A DNA stretch of 64,000 nucleotides from Allacma fusca. Taxonomy: Eukaryota > Arthropoda > Collembola > Symphypleona > Sminthuridae. Within the stretch, counting starts at the first letter, position 1, and each line of letters opens with the position of its first letter. Shown here in pieces: positions 28,201 to 42,143 of this stretch. The position numbers and the translations under genes were made by a program. The notes under the pieces are model-generated. The model ran no database searches. It was not told where the DNA came from and was given only the letters and a program-made list of their open reading frames with translations. The DNA lies in NCBI GenBank assembly GCA_947179485.1, contig OX359246.1:56895632-56959631 (forward strand). The letters are read 5' to 3'.

Positions 28201-31200
28201 TATAAATAGTAAATTAGTCAGGACAGGACTCCACTATCATCAAAGACATAGCAAGGCAGAGGCAGACGTATCGGCATTTAACTGCATTACTACAGCTTCG
28301 CCATTCACCACAATTACATAATTAAATCAACATTAGGTCAAATCAGAGAGGATATTTTAGATGCAAATTTAAATACATACCTTGCAACGTTTGTGGAAGT
28401 ATCCAAGAAATTCTGCCCCGCTCCCTTACAATCCAATCCGATAGCGACGAAATCCACTTTGTATTCCCTCATCATCAATTTGAAGTCATCGTAGTTGAGC
28501 CAGTCTTTGTCGAGTCCGGAATCCTTAAACATGCCATTGATGAGCTGCGTGACCTCATCATCATGTAAGCTATTCGTCTTGGCAATATCCACCAAGGACC
28601 GTAACATATCAAATAACTCGGTCTTGTCAATCACTCCATTCCGATCATTGTCACACATGTCAAAAATGATCCGGAGCTTGTCCTCAGTGGAGCCTTTACT
28701 AAACAGGACCACAGTGTCCAGAAACTCCTGGAAGGAAATCCGCCCATCCCCGTCTTTATCCACAATATTGAACATTCTCTTGACGAAAACAGCATCCTTC
28801 TTCATACCCAAGGCCCCTGCGAACTCAGCTTGACTTAAGCTGGTCCTCATGACCATGACCACATCCGAACTAACATTCATCTTCTTCTCGCCGGGTTTGA
28901 GTCCAAAGGTCAAAGCGTAAGCTTCCCGGAAGAAGTGTTCTAAACGCTTCTCACGCCTTTCCTTCGTCTCAGCATTGGACAACATAGGTTCCCGGTAGGT
29001 TGGGATACTTTCCATAGTTTTTCCGATGCTCCTCAAAAATGCATCCAATTTTGCCAAGAACTTGGACCGGGCATGAGGGGACTCAAATTCGAGGACCAAA
29101 TCATGATCCCGAGGGACTCGAATGAGGATCATGGGCTTCTTACGAACGTCCTGAGTCACTTCAACGACCAGAACGCCCGTGTTACCCACATCCACACTTC
29201 GGAGTTTCTCCCCTTTCCGATTCAAAGTGTGGAATGCCTCTTCTGGGCCAAACTTTATTTTAACAACGCGCTTGTAATTTTGGTGGAGCCATTCCTTCAC
29301 GACCATCTTATCCACGGATTTCCCATTCTGTGATTGTCGGATCTTCAGTTTTCGACGACGGGAGTTCTGGAGCTTGACCACACCATAACCTGCGCCGGCG
29401 CAGATAATTGGCACGAAGCAGAGAAAGACGCATGAGTAGATGAAGGCAACTTCGTTCCCTTCGAAGTAGTCGTAACCTTGGATGAAGTTACAGGGTTCCA
29501 GGAAACTGGCGTTGAGCTGCTCGGGCTGTGGACATGGATTGCCTGCATTCCAGATGAAAACCTCTCGTTGGATTTCGGCGGAAGTTATACTTGTTGAGTT
29601 AATGATAACGTCACTGAGCTTGATCTTCTTTATCTCTTCGATTTCCTCTTTGGTGAATTGTCTATTCATACAAATGAGCAAATGATTATAATCTATACGT
29701 GATCTCATTCAATTGTTTGGATTGAAATAAGTCGAATTTAATTGTTTTGAGTACAATATGGTTGTGAAATCTTACCCATTTTCTTCATTCTCAAACCAGA
29801 ATCGATCTGCATCCCGAATTCGCTGGAACTGTTCCATAATCACAGTTCTAAAAAGTTCACCAACCCCACCACGGGACTCCAACATGCCTCCAACGTAGGG
29901 ATCCACATTGTGCAAGCCATGATATAATTTTTCCAGCTTCTCTACCACTTCTGGTGTCAGATCCGGGTTGACGTTCTTCCAATCGTCGATCCTCTTAAGT
30001 TTGAAGGATTTCCGGACGGTATTGTAATCAGGAAGACCGTTATCCCTTCCCCGCATGATATTTAAAGCACCCAGATCTCTCCGACTGAAATCCATCGGCC
30101 CGAATAATTTGTCTCGGACATCCGAACACAAGATGACGTCTTCACGTTCCGCAATTTGGGAACTCATGCCCATGAGTATCTCTTCGACGGTAGTGGGCGC
30201 AGTGATTCCTTCCTGAAAACACATGAGATTACACACCACATATTTAAGAGATCAAGGAGAAAAATTTTGGCTATTAGCACCATTAGTACAAAATATGTAT
30301 CTACTAAAAATAATGCAGCAAACATTACTACTCACATCAGATTCCCACCAGCTGGCGCAAAGACGCAATGCTTTATTCGCTCCGTTGGCATCTTTAAATT
30401 GGCACTTCCCATCTCTTCTGTAAATCCCTGGTGGGATCATTGTATGGCCGAATCGGAAAGCAGCGGCTTGGAACACATGAGATATTCCAGGGTCAAGGTC
30501 GGGCTTGTACCCTGTATATGCTGGCATTGAAGCGTTTAATAGGGCTGGCAAATACTCATATACAATAATGTTCTGGAAAGTAAAAAAACAATTTCTTTGT
30601 AACCAAACAATAATGCAGTAGCAGTGTTTAACGGCGACAATCTATCATTAAACAGTTTTTCGGGTAAATGGTACCAGTATAAATAATTGATATATTACTA
30701 GCTGGCAAAAGGTGTCCGCGTTTTTTACATGCAGGCCTATTAGTAGCCTATCTGTAGAATGCAAGGATTTTTTCGAAGAGCCTTACTCGCAAAATAGGGT
30801 TAGCAAATATGGGCTTAAAACCAAGCCAACAAAGCCGTGGGACCAACCACCGTAGAATTGTGGCAATATGTAAGCAATTGAAGCCTGAACCATGTCATTT
30901 TAGTACGACGGCATAATAGGACGGGTAAAATTAAAATTAAGGCACAAACAGTGCCTGGTACTTGCAAATTGTGTGGTCATTCGTCCGCCATTCAGCTTAA
31001 GTTTACGTATGAACCAGTAAGTGGTTATTTTTATAAATTCGTTTTATTTCATACTAAAACACACCGAAGCAAGTCCCATTCATGGGTAAAATTTTCTAGG
31101 TCAATTCGAGAGACTGACTCCGGAGTGTAAATGTAGAAGCAATTATCTGCGAGGACAATATGCAGACAGATTATTTCCTCAAGGCTGGTGTTGTGCGTAA

Positions 31201-34200
31201 GATGTAAGCTCTTGCAAATTAATACAAGTTATACAAACTGCTCCGAACTGGATTTGGCGAATATTTGTGCGAGGGTTAATTCATATACGGTATGAAATAC
31301 GGTTCTTAAAGTGCGGAACATTGAGTAAGTTCACACAATAAGCATACTGTCGACTTGCAAAAATCGAATACCTTAATGGGATTTAACATTAGAAATTTCA
31401 AGGGAAACAAGTGCCTTCCACCTTTGGTACTGACGTGGACTTTGAAAGTATGGAACCTTGAGGGAACAAGGCAAAATGTGTACGAGTTATGTGCTTGATT
31501 TCTGAAACATGACAAAGGGAGTACTAAGACATTTACAAGGTGACTGTAATCATTTGCTACCCCATATAGTCTATATGAAGGATTGACTCATTGAGTATTT
31601 GATTTCTCTGTTTGTAGAAAATTTAGTTCCAGATTGATTTCGGTCATATCCGAAATTCTAAAAGTAGAGATCTAAATAGCTCACCTGAAAGTCTATTAAA
31701 TCTTCTACAATTCCATTTGTAATTGAAAATAACTATGTGCGAGAATAATACAATGAAGATATTGTCATTCTATTAAAAAAAAACCTGAATTTGCTTCACT
31801 TGTTTGAACCCTGTGACATCAAATCTTGGGTAACTCCCTTATGTGGGTTAGGTACGGATGAGAAATGCTAATGATTTTTTTTGTAGACGGGGTGTGATAA
31901 AACATCTGCCCTAGCTCATATAAAAAACAATGTTGAATATTGCAAAATATGTTACTCCCCCATTATTGCCCACCAAATTTGTTTCCATATTAGAAAAAAT
32001 TTGGTTTGTTGACATCAGTCAAGAAAAGCTGTCAATAAATTGTCAACATTTAGACATTACAATTTATTAGTTTCTTGACAGAGTGTTTCCCCAAATATTT
32101 TTCGTAGTAAGTTTTCTGGCCATACTAATGAGCTATGTCTCATGATTGAGAAATGTGGCCATGACCCGTTAAAACAGTGAGGAAGGTTGAGAAAATTCAG
32201 CCTCAGGCTTTGGCCTTGTAGAAAATTTAATGGGGATTCAACAGCGTTTTATTTCATTTCTAAAGTATGACAAATATTTTCCATGATCCAAAAACTGTGA
32301 GGCATGTTATGCATTTTTTTAACATTTGATATCAGAAACAATACGCAAGTACATACAACCAATAACTAAGAAGTTGGTTGAAAAATAAAATACGTAGCTT
32401 CAGATATTTGAAAATGCCACAATCAAAATGCCTGCCAAGCTGAAAATGCTCTGAAAGTGCCCACAATATCCAAAATTAAAGTGCAGGTGACTTTCATACC
32501 ATAAATCACAATACCATAGACGTTCGCGCTCTAAGTACTTCCACAAACTGAAGGAATAATTATGTCAATTAAAAGAATCCCTAATTTCAACCTGTATTCT
32601 CAGATGTCACATGTCATGCCAAATGAAGTAACATTATAAAGTAAAAAGCAATGTAACATTCTGGAATTGAGCCTATCGTAACTCCCCATCTTGATGATCT
32701 TATACAGTGGTTCAACTCTAACAGCACCTGTTAATGTCTGCGCTTAACCAAAATAGTACCATACCCATAAGGATCCTTCAAAAATTCAAAATGCTTCAAA
32801 AATGACCAAAATGCCTAAAATGCCACTAAAATTATCAAACTGTATACACTCCTCCCCAAAGTTCCCCAAATGCCTTGGCATATCTGTATTCAAATAGCCA
32901 ACAATAGTAGTTGCATGAAGACTCTCGAAATATGACTGGGATAACTGTCGGATTATCCTATCTTTAAGCATGTATGATCCAAACGGTAGGATATAGTTAA
33001 TCACATCATCCGACCCTACCAGAACTTAGGGTTTAGACAAGGTCCATTCGATCGATTTGTGTTCAAATCAGAAAAACAACATATCCGGACCGAAACTACT
33101 GATATCCAAAAAGATGGAAGTCATAACGAAGGCTGTACGCATAATATGCCATCTTTGTAACACCTTTGCTAGCCAACAATTAATCCTTCAAAAAAGGCTT
33201 CGAACTCCTTGATTTCCACATAAAAGTAATGACTTACTTGTAAAGTCGCAATCACCCAGCGACGAGCTTCTTGAAAAATAGTGGCGTCATTCCAGTCAGG
33301 ATTTCTCTCTTGGAACCTCTGTGCCAGGACGTTATGCCATCGGAAGAAAAGAATTCCGAAGCTCAGAAGTGCAGGGTTTTGATTCGTTCGAGGGTCTCCA
33401 AGTACTAGAATTTTAAAAATATAGTGAAATAGTATTAAATCCCTCATATCATTTATTACAACTTTTTCCCTTGCCAACACTCCATTTTATTAGAATCACA
33501 TTTTGCTCCTTCTATTTATCGCCCTGCTATTACAGCAAGAGTGTACTGTATTGCATGACGCTCCTTTTTGTATATGTACGCTATCTCTTTAAAAAAAATC
33601 ACTTCTCTGCATTTATTACTATTTATAAATTCAGCTCTTGCCTTAGATTTTAAAATGCTCAGGTAACAATAGATATTTAAAACTTTGAACTATGCAATGC
33701 ATAAATTTGTCCCCATTTAAAAGATGCTCTTTAAAGGAGATATCTTATTCTCAGCATATGCATACATACATAAATACAGATTAATAATAATGTATGCGTA
33801 ATAATAATATTTAATAGCAAATCCACTCACAATACATCCTCTCCAACCGCTGTGGTCTGAGCTGATGAGCGGATGGTAAGTTGCTCATGGGTGCCCGGAC
33901 AGTGTTTTTCGGAGGTAGTCGTCCACTACTGTCAGCTTTGAAGGTACCATTGGAGTAGCTCCGCATTGCTGAGACCCAGGGCTCGGCAGTGGAGTACACA
34001 AAGCTCCCGTCGATCCAGCTGGTCTGTCTATTGACCTATTTGAGCGAGAATGAGAGGTAATAATTAATATTAAAAAAATGAGAAAAAAAAACTGATGATG
34101 ATAATCATGACGCCCTGATGTTATCTCCCGAATAACAAATGAGTTTGCCGTAGTAAAAATTTAAAATTAATGCTACTGTATGCTGATAAGCAGGGACATA

Positions 34201-37200
34201 AATAACTGCCCACTGTCACTCAGTAACTCACCTGCTCTCTAGGTCGATTAGGCCCCTGACCAGTTTTTAAGTCATAGCCAGCTCGATGGAAGGGCATGTA
34301 CTTTCCGCCTTGACACTCCCGATCATACATCTCATCACATTTCTCAATATCAATCCGATGCATCTCAATGGGGCAGCCACTCTCACTTGCCATGAGGATC
34401 TCACTACTGACGACCTGCCCGAAAAATGCTAACATTGCCGTTCGATTTGCCAATGACCCCAGGCCGTCCGTCCCTTTCATTAGCTCCTGGCTCAACTTCC
34501 GAGGACTGGGTCGGTCCATACCAGCGAGCATGTAAACCCCATCGGAGTAAGAAGCTGGGGCTTTCCTCTTCAGCTGGGCATCTATTAGTAATTTTCAGAA
34601 ATAATTATTTCATAATAATTATTGATGACTAACCCAACAATAATAATTATTGCTCCTTGTAATTTTTCCATTCACATATCTATCTATAATAATTACTCAT
34701 CCCACTGTGACTGTAGTGTTATTTGGAGTCAAGAAAAAAAAGTCAGAGGTTATAGAATATTACAGGATTGGGAGTGGGAGTGTGAGATTTGGGGCAACGT
34801 GATAAATTTCTCTTATGCAAAGATGCAAACTCACCAACAGCACCCAAGTCCAGAACATCTCGATTATTGTACCATCCATCATAGCGCTGTTTCTCCTTTC
34901 TGACTTGGCTCTCTGCAAAGATAAACCACAAAAACATACATGGCTAGAGAGTATAATGTAATAATCATAAATCAGATATCGACAGACAAGAATCAAATCA
35001 AAGATGGCCATTAGGATTGTTTGGTCTCAAGCCGCACACTCGTAATTAATCGAATTGGTTCATACTAAACTGCACCCCTACGCAATATGTACTTACTTAC
35101 TGTATACTTACTTACAGTGTTCTGAATGAAGGTTTCCCCCCGTACTATATAATGATATTATTTATTTACGAGTGATAGCAGCCGCTCTTGTAGTGTAGTC
35201 CCTTCATTGATTGTTGAACGGGAGTGTTGTTAAATATTGTGCGGAGGTATTGTGTAAACTATTGAATGGTAATAATACTGTATGTGTATTGTATTGTATC
35301 CTGTAACCTGCAACCTCATAAACTAGTAAAAGATGGATGGAAAAAAAAATAATTACGAGCACCTACTTACTCTTATTAGTGGTGCATAAAAACCAATAAT
35401 AAATTACTATAAATCAAATATGCTTGTGTGCTTGTGGGCATCATGACTCATTTGAGAAGGTAAGAAGGCCTGCTGCTGACCGAGGCATGGACATGTGTAT
35501 CCAGAGCTTTCAACATAGTAAATTAATTGCTAATTGAATGCCCAGACACATACATACATACACTTACACTCTCAATAGGATCAATCGAAACCTTGCCCTA
35601 TGTAGATATGAATTGAGACCATAATAATAATAATAATAATAATACTGTGAGCCTGTATGTATGTATGTACGTTCAGTGGTGAGGGATGTGAGAGAGTAAG
35701 TACTACAATACAAGATGGCAAGGAGAGATGTAAAAAGAAAAGTAACAATAGTTTTGGGTGCGGTTTAAATATCTCCATCCCTCGCCTTCCAAGCCTCGCG
35801 TATAGTTAGTATGTAAAGTAAGGCATCAAGTGTAGAAATAATATGATGGTTAAACCAATAATTTATTACAAAGAGAGAAAAATAATTTTAAAATATTGTA
35901 CCAGGACCCATATGCTCGTACGTCTGTAATTACTGTATTGGACATGCTGAAAAAGATTATTTGTAATGGGCTAAGTCATAGGGCTTCTTGTGTGTGCATA
36001 CACCTTCATTCTGAGAGGGCTGGTGTACTTGTAATTACACTTTGGGTCAGACAGACAGCCAGTGAATCAGGTGGAACGATTATGTCTCAACGGCGTGGCA
36101 AGACACTAAATCCATTCCGTTAGGACTGATTATTACTCGTGAAGTTTTCAATGAGTAAATATATACAACTGCCACTTATACTGTATATAGTATAGATACC
36201 TACTGTAACTCCAATAAGTGGAGTGAAGTCAGCTAAAATCTTTGATTATGACGGCATATGTCCTAGCTTTCAGCGGGGCAACATGAGACAGGATACACCT
36301 ACAGACAGCTAAAGGTTGAGCATTTCTTTATCACAGTCACAAATCTCAGAGGTAACTTGGGATATTAGAGTTGGGAGTCAAAATGAGTAGCTGCACAAAT
36401 ATATGTTCCCCTGTTATGTACTACAGATGTTCCTCCAACCCAAGACAAAGTAACAACAAGCTCACAATATAAAAACAACATTTACATGGCACCATACATG
36501 TTTGTATACAAAAACAAATTACGGAGCCTCGATAAATGATTCAGGCTCAGGCAGAGCTCTATAATATGTGCCGCTCTATCCATAGAATCTTGTGGTAATT
36601 ATGTATCTATTGCATTTGGACACGTCATATGTAATCATGTATAGGGGTATGGTATACCCCTATATTAAGGTTTCCTCCATAATATTTTCTACAAGGCAGG
36701 AATAGTATCGTATCATACAGAGAAAAACATGTGTAGTCTGTATGCACGGCTAAGGGTCATATGTACACTGATGTAGGGAGACAAATGAAATATCACAGGT
36801 GCCCATGATTTGTTCACGTCAGTATAATTTAATATAAGCAAATAATTGATACTGTGGCCAATGCATAGATTTTCCAACCATTTGTCATTCAAGGTGACCA
36901 AACACACTATATGACTGCATGACTCGGCTATAGGTGTCTGAGGAGATTACTCAAACCACTAATCTTTATTGTCAATGTTTCACTTATGGATTTCAATTTC
37001 CTCTCCTCAATGTCAGCATACAATAATATAATCGTAGATTTTAGGGAAACTATTTTGGTCAGTCAATTTTGTCATCACTATATGGACCCTCGGCGTCTTC
37101 AGCCAAATTGTATGTGATGAGTATGAAGTGTAGTAGGCAAACAAGCTTTTGATAGGAATGTAATGCTGATTGTGACTGAGGGATATGTCAGAAATAATTT

Positions 37201-39110
37201 CAAAATATATATATGTATAAAGTGTGGACTGTAAATACAATATTCCACGGACTCTAATATAATAATAACCATGGGGGAAGGATACCCCAAAATAAATCGT
37301 CAAAAAATGATTCATTTTGTATTTAAATCCTTCAAAGCCCAAGAGATACCTTTGGATTCCTTGTAGTCTCTAGTCTCTACTCCAACACTGCGTCCCTATG
37401 GGTTTGTTCAGGAGGTACAGATTTTTGCATCATCACAAGAGAACCAACGTAACGTAACGTGACTAGCCTTTCCATTACCAAGGTTACTAATTGCAACTGC
37501 TGAGAAGGATACAGATCTCATACGTTTCTTAACACCTCTTGAACAGTCTATCAGTCAGTGCTCAAAATTCTTGGTAATTTACTCCCTTTTGGGTAAGCAA
37601 CAATAAGTACACGGCTTGGGCTCATAAATCAAAATGACTACCTTCATGACAAACTTCAAAGTACACTTTGCCTTAAATAGTTATTGTATAGCTACTGAAT
37701 TAGCCAAAAGGAACTCGCTTCCTCCCTCAATATCACCCTCGCTTTGAGACATTAAACAATGTAATTAGTGTTATTGCTGTAATAATGCGTTGTAATAATA
37801 ATTGTGTATTTTTAGAGTTAAAACTCTCTGTCTGGGAATATTTATGAAGCATGTCATGTTAGCTATACTTTACATGGGATGATGCTGTCTTAAATGGATT
37901 AATCGGGGTAACTTGTAACATCCTTGTTTGCAACCATCATCAACCATTCCCCCTGAAAACCTATTTTTAGAAGGTAAACGTAGTTTCAGGCTATTTCTCA
38001 CCAAAACCTTGAACCAATCCGTCCAGATTCCCGTGCCCTTTTTTCTGATAACAACTTAAATGCAGCCCTGCCAACCAGCGCTTGTTCCAGGTATGTTGGA
38101 AAAGCTGAAAAATCCGACAGCGAAGACCTTCGCTTACATTTCATGAAAAAAATGTGCTCGAGTATAGATATGTATAGAAACATACGAGTAGACAAAATTC
38201 TAATATTCCTGTCCTACCCCATTGAACTTACGTCGAGAGGCTTGGGCTTAACACATAATTATTACACATCTATGCTTGGCATATTATATGAATGTGCATC
38301 TAATAAATTAGAAATTTTAATTTCATTAACATTTTGAATAAACTGAGATCAGAATCCAAAACACGTTCCAGTGATGTCAAGGGACTGCTTTGCATCAAGG
38401 TACAGCTCCTCAGATGTTGAGATACTCAAATGTTTTGATTACACAGCAAGCGTAGATACTTGTTGTGGAGGATGCATGTACATACATGAGTACTTACGGC
38501 TAGATATGTATTTTGCATGTTGTACAAGCCAGCCCAGTAATTAGCGACAAAAAGTGAGCCTCACACAGTCACTCAAGCAATAACAGTTAGATACTAATTA
38601 TATACACGATATTACGCACGAACTAGCCCTTGATGAATCCACAGCATGTGAGTCGTCCGTCAGTACGACGACAGAATAATATATTTATGTAGGTAAGTAT
38701 AAGTATTTACGAGTGCAGAAAAAACAATTGGCACTCAGGCCTTGAATTTTCTGAGCAGAATTTTATGCAGAAATTAAGATCACTGACCTCCAGGACTTTT
38801 GAATATATATAATATATATATGGTAACTGTACATTGCAAATGAGAGTGAAAATCCTCCTGAAAGAAATGGGAAAAATTGGATGGGAAAACACCTTAATAA
38901 TTGCATGCTCAATGCAGTCATTGGGGTTGTAATGATTCCCTAAATAAATTTTATGACTGTGGGAGAACATGGAAGAACCGTTCCTGAAAAACAAACGTTG
39001 AGGCCCAATATTTTGAAATGTGTTGTAGTACCTGTCTGGCCAAAATCCAGGCTGAGGAGTAGGAGGCAGAAGAGTCCCCATAAAAAGTAACTTTGGTAGT
39101 GATTAGACAT
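25266..39110 (-). CDS. Duox: Dual oxidase (NADPH oxidase with peroxidase-like domain), 12 exons
   Basis: Makes H2O2 from NADPH at the plasma membrane; in arthropods Duox is known for cuticle tyrosine cross-linking and gut immunity. Coding exons, 5' to 3' on the minus strand: 39032-39110, 34835-34912, 34232-34581, 33831-34035, 33238-33404, 30336-30572, 29776-30212, 28381-29661, 28021-28184, 26281-27170, 25661-25981, 25266-25523. Every junction has GT/AG and phases join exactly: 4467 nt, 1488 aa, the usual family length. Domains: signal peptide 1-25; peroxidase-like domain about 30-550, with FRFGHT (His about 336, the proximal haem ligand position); first membrane segment about 589-613; EF-hands near 819-830 (DKDGDG) and 855-867 (DNDRNG); ferric-reductase membrane core about 985-1190 with haem-type His pairs near 1065/1079 and 1158/1171; FAD motif HSFTLTS near 1252; NADPH motif GGGIGVTP near 1319 and CGP near 1455; C-terminus ENFG. 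No break seen. Splice sites were inferred by eye. Confidence 0.97.
27430..27720. mobile_element. Fold-back (MITE-like) insertion in Duox intron 9
   Basis: The two ends form an imperfect inverted repeat of about 65-70 bp: from 27,431 (GTCACAATTTTCAAA) and, inverted, from 27,719 (GTCACGATTGTCAAA). Similarity resumes at a GATTTTTTGA and a GACAAATTTTTG block in both arms. The element is about 290 bp, has no transposase and lies inside the intron 27171-28020. I could not fix a target duplication. The minus-strand open frame across it (27,416-27,700) looks like chance. Confidence 0.6.
30573..33237 (-). other. Duox intron 5, 2.66 kb, no recognised content
   Basis: Second longest Duox intron, between conserved exons ending IATLQ and starting NIIVYEY. 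Unlike the left part of the window it has hardly any microsatellites. I saw no transposase, inverted repeat or coding stretch I could support. It may contain old, eroded insertions. Confidence 0.6.
34913..39031 (-). other. Duox intron 1, 4.1 kb
   Basis: This intron separates the signal-peptide exon from the peroxidase exons. It contains an (AAT)n tract at 35,622-35,643 and several ATAC/TATG runs, otherwise unremarkable A/T-rich sequence. Long first introns often carry enhancers, but no specific site can be named from the sequence. Confidence 0.6.
39032..39110 (-). CDS. Duox: Duox exon 1: start codon and signal peptide
   Basis: This 79-nt exon is too short to stand out, but it gives the gene its N-terminus. 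ATG at 39,108-39,110 opens 26 codons. A polar start is followed by a hydrophobic core rich in Leu and Phe and then a small-residue stretch ending DFGQT, which fits a cleaved signal peptide. The exon ends with one base, G, before a GT donor. It joins the AG that opens exon 2 as a Glu codon and leads into the conserved KQRYDGWYNN block. The 4.1 kb intron and the exon's small size make this start an inference, though signal, phase and donor all agree. Confidence 0.8.
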
Positions 39111-42100
39111 TATGAGCACACATCACAGATACTGGTACACACACACTGTATATACTTGATATACAAGAATATATAATTAATTATTTATACTTTCTTTAAA
39201 AAAAAAAATTAATACTGATTCCTCCGAAGTCTCGTGACACTGTGCAGGTACTTATTGAGGACTGATCACACTGATGAGATGACACTGGAGCACCTGTCCG
39301 ATGACATCCAGTTGTGGAACTGCTGAGGAGAATAATAAGGAGGATTTTATTGGAGAAATTTTTCAGCAGAAATAAATAATGTGAGAGAGAGACAAGAAGT
39401 GTAGTAAGTAAGGAGAGGTAGAAAAAGCCTGTCTGCAAAGAATGAGAACATAACTGTGAATGGGTTTAGAGTATATGAAGTAGCCTTGGGATTTTTTCTT
39501 CAACAATCTTATAGCATGCTTCAAGCACAAGGGGTTCCTTTAACACTTAAACTATAGTGAGTTACCAAGTCCGTATGTACATTAGTGGAACTTTAATGGG
39601 ATACCTGTCCGTATGTACCTTTGCAGTCTCGATGGGATATACCTCTGAAATATGTATGTAACTGCATTTGAAAAGGGATACCTGCATCTCCATATATTTC
39701 AAATGAGATACTTGTACCACTATCCCCATCATAAGAAGTGACACAGGTATAACTATATCCCACTACCTGTTGCCTTCTAGCAATGAACACTTTAATAAGT
39801 GGTGTATAGACTTGCAATAAGTTGCACTGCCAGAACTACTAGCAAATCTTTTACATACGTTGGAGTAAAAGATTGTGCATACAGTATTATGTACTGATTC
39901 AAATCTTGCTGGGCATACATACCAAAAAAAAAAAAACTCTCAGTTCTATGAAAGGTAGAGGTACCTGTGTGCCGTGTGCCAGTATAATGCACAGCCTCAA
40001 CAATTTGTATAGGTATGTGTTTGAGAGTAACACTAAAATATGTTCCTTGCTGCATGCTCAGCTACTCTGAGTATCCTTCTTATTTGGTCATGCTATAATA
40101 TAACATTGCTCTTTTTCTTATACTTATTCCTTGCTATTCTCTAAACGCTTCAGACTGAGACTTAAAGTTACAACTTGAAATATATACTTCCCTTATTATG
40201 TGAAATACATTTGGTTTACAATCCAATGCAGAGGATTTAACATGGGAAATAACATAGTATAATGTGAGTTTAGCTGAAATATAGTCAAACAATGCTATCT
40301 TAAATGCGATGGCAAACCTGCCATTTAGTAACCATCGCGGAGGTTTCCCCTCGGAATTGCTGAAGTGGGGATGGACGCAGATGCTCAACACAGGTACATA
40401 CATATAAATAATTATATTATATAGTGCTGACACTGTATGGACTACTGACTCAACCCCTGGTTTCCACTAACCCCCTGCAGTTATTTTTGCAAATCAATCT
40501 GATAAGGTTCTGTGTACATATGTCACTCCAAGCTAAATATAATGTGGGCAAATATAATGTGAACAAGCGTGACTAAACATGATGCCAGTAAACATAGCTA
40601 TGTCACGCGTGCATAGCAAGGAGGTACTCTCTAGTAAACATAGATAGGGTGTACTATAAATTTACAACAATCACGTAAGAATATAAAAATAGGCACAAGC
40701 CTAAACTTGAGCACGGAGAGTACATTTGTTCAATTGGTACATGTAGGTCTGTATTAAATGTTTGCATAAACTTATTTGCTTTGTATTGCAATATTTTTTT
40801 TTTGTGTCCGAGGGGATAATGTCAGTAGCAATAATAGCAACAGGCACGTCACATCGGTATTCATCCCCACACTTGATTCTTATTCACATGAGATCCTTCT
40901 TAGTTAGTAGTGTACTCTCTCTTTCTAAAGGCTACATCCTCAGCGAAGTTATAGATATAATAGTTGAAGATATTAAATCAAGGCTCATGCAAATCTCCAC
41001 ATGGATTCACTCCCCTGTCAACCACACTGACCTCTCCTAGTCATTCTTTTCTTGCTCGATTTTAGCAGGAACAAAGGTGAAACAATTAGAACTGTGATTT
41101 GTGAGCGTGATGTCAATGATACGGTTGAGGCTATTAATTGAAATGAAATAATTCTTGAGAGAAGATTTTACTCTTACTAGTTCGAATTGTGTAGATTTTG
41201 GTTCCAATATTTCGATTCTTGTTTTCAATTTGGAAATCCATTGTCCATTTGACAGCTGGCATTGTCAATTGAAAGAGCTGTGACATTGCCAATTGGGAAG
41301 ATGTGACATTGCCAAATTAAAAGTGGTAACACCGTCAATTAACAAGAGTAGACATTGTCACTCATTCAGCTCATTGCTGAATTTAACCTTGAAGGATATA
41401 TTTCAGTGAGTAGACATTGAGAAGTTACAACGTGAGAAAATAACAGAGAATATTTCTTTACATATTGCCCCGCTACAACGTTCAATACTAAAACTAAAAC
41501 AAAAAACTATTTTCAAAAGAATCAAGTATCTATATATATAAATAGAAATGCAAGTCTTGGGGTGTACAGTAGTACAGTTACAGAATTCATTACAATTTCA
41601 GCCATAAGATATGGGGCACATCGTTCAATTATTTTTTTGTATTTATTTTGTCAAAATACGTTAGCTTTGAGCTTATGTCTCATCGGTGCTCTCTATATCA
41701 TCTTGTTAATTACTATGAAAATTACGCATACAAGTTGAGCGACAACAGCACATTTTAAGTATACGACTGGATTCTTGAGCAAATTACTTACATGTCACTA
41801 ACTGAATTGTTAAATGTTAAATGTCATCTTACATTATAAGCTACCAGTTATTATTTAGAAAATAAACATTATTTTACTACATTCATTATTAGCATAAGTA
41901 ACTATCGAATATCATCTATCAAATGTACCAAGTCATATATAAAGCAACACAATTGAAAAATATATCGTTTTTGTAAACAGCTCATATCACTGTATTGTAT
42001 TTGTAAAACTATATCTAATAATTACTATCACTACTTCATTACAGAGGAACCATTTTTGCAAAAACAATTAAAGACATGTACACCGGTGTACTGAGAAAAA

Positions 42101-42143
42101 TTGGTGTAAAGCTTTGTGTAGATATAGTATTCACTTATTATTT
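39111..42143. other. Spacer between Duox 5' end and SCAP 3' end
   Basis: About 3 kb that should include the Duox promoter and 5' UTR as well as the SCAP 3' UTR. I see no clear TATA box or exon. A short hydrophobic minus-strand frame starts at 39,438 and resembles a secretion signal, but it has no supported splice partner. A degenerate 23-bp tandem repeat lies at 41,258-41,360. Confidence 0.5.
41258..41360. repeat. Degenerate 23-bp tandem repeat, about 4.5 units
   Basis: Units of 23-24 bp start at 41,258, 41,282, 41,305, 41,328 and 41,351. Each begins with a form of GACATTGYCAATT followed by an A/G-rich half. Copies differ at several positions, so the array is old. It lies in the Duox-SCAP spacer, about 2.1 kb upstream of the Duox start. 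Confidence 0.65.

Noticed and set aside
28338..28380. Extension of the Duox EF-hand exon past NVAR
   Set aside because: The frame stays open for 13 codons, but a GTATGT donor follows AG at 28,381 and the phase joins exon 9 exactly as Arg-Met-Thr-Ser.
39196..39438. Secreted small protein or alternative Duox first exon
   Set aside because: The start is hydrophobic, but no in-phase donor joining Duox exon 2 was found and the frame continues into low-complexity sequence.
41037..41228. 63-codon minus-strand frame in the spacer
   Set aside because: No homology recognised and no start context. Treated as chance.
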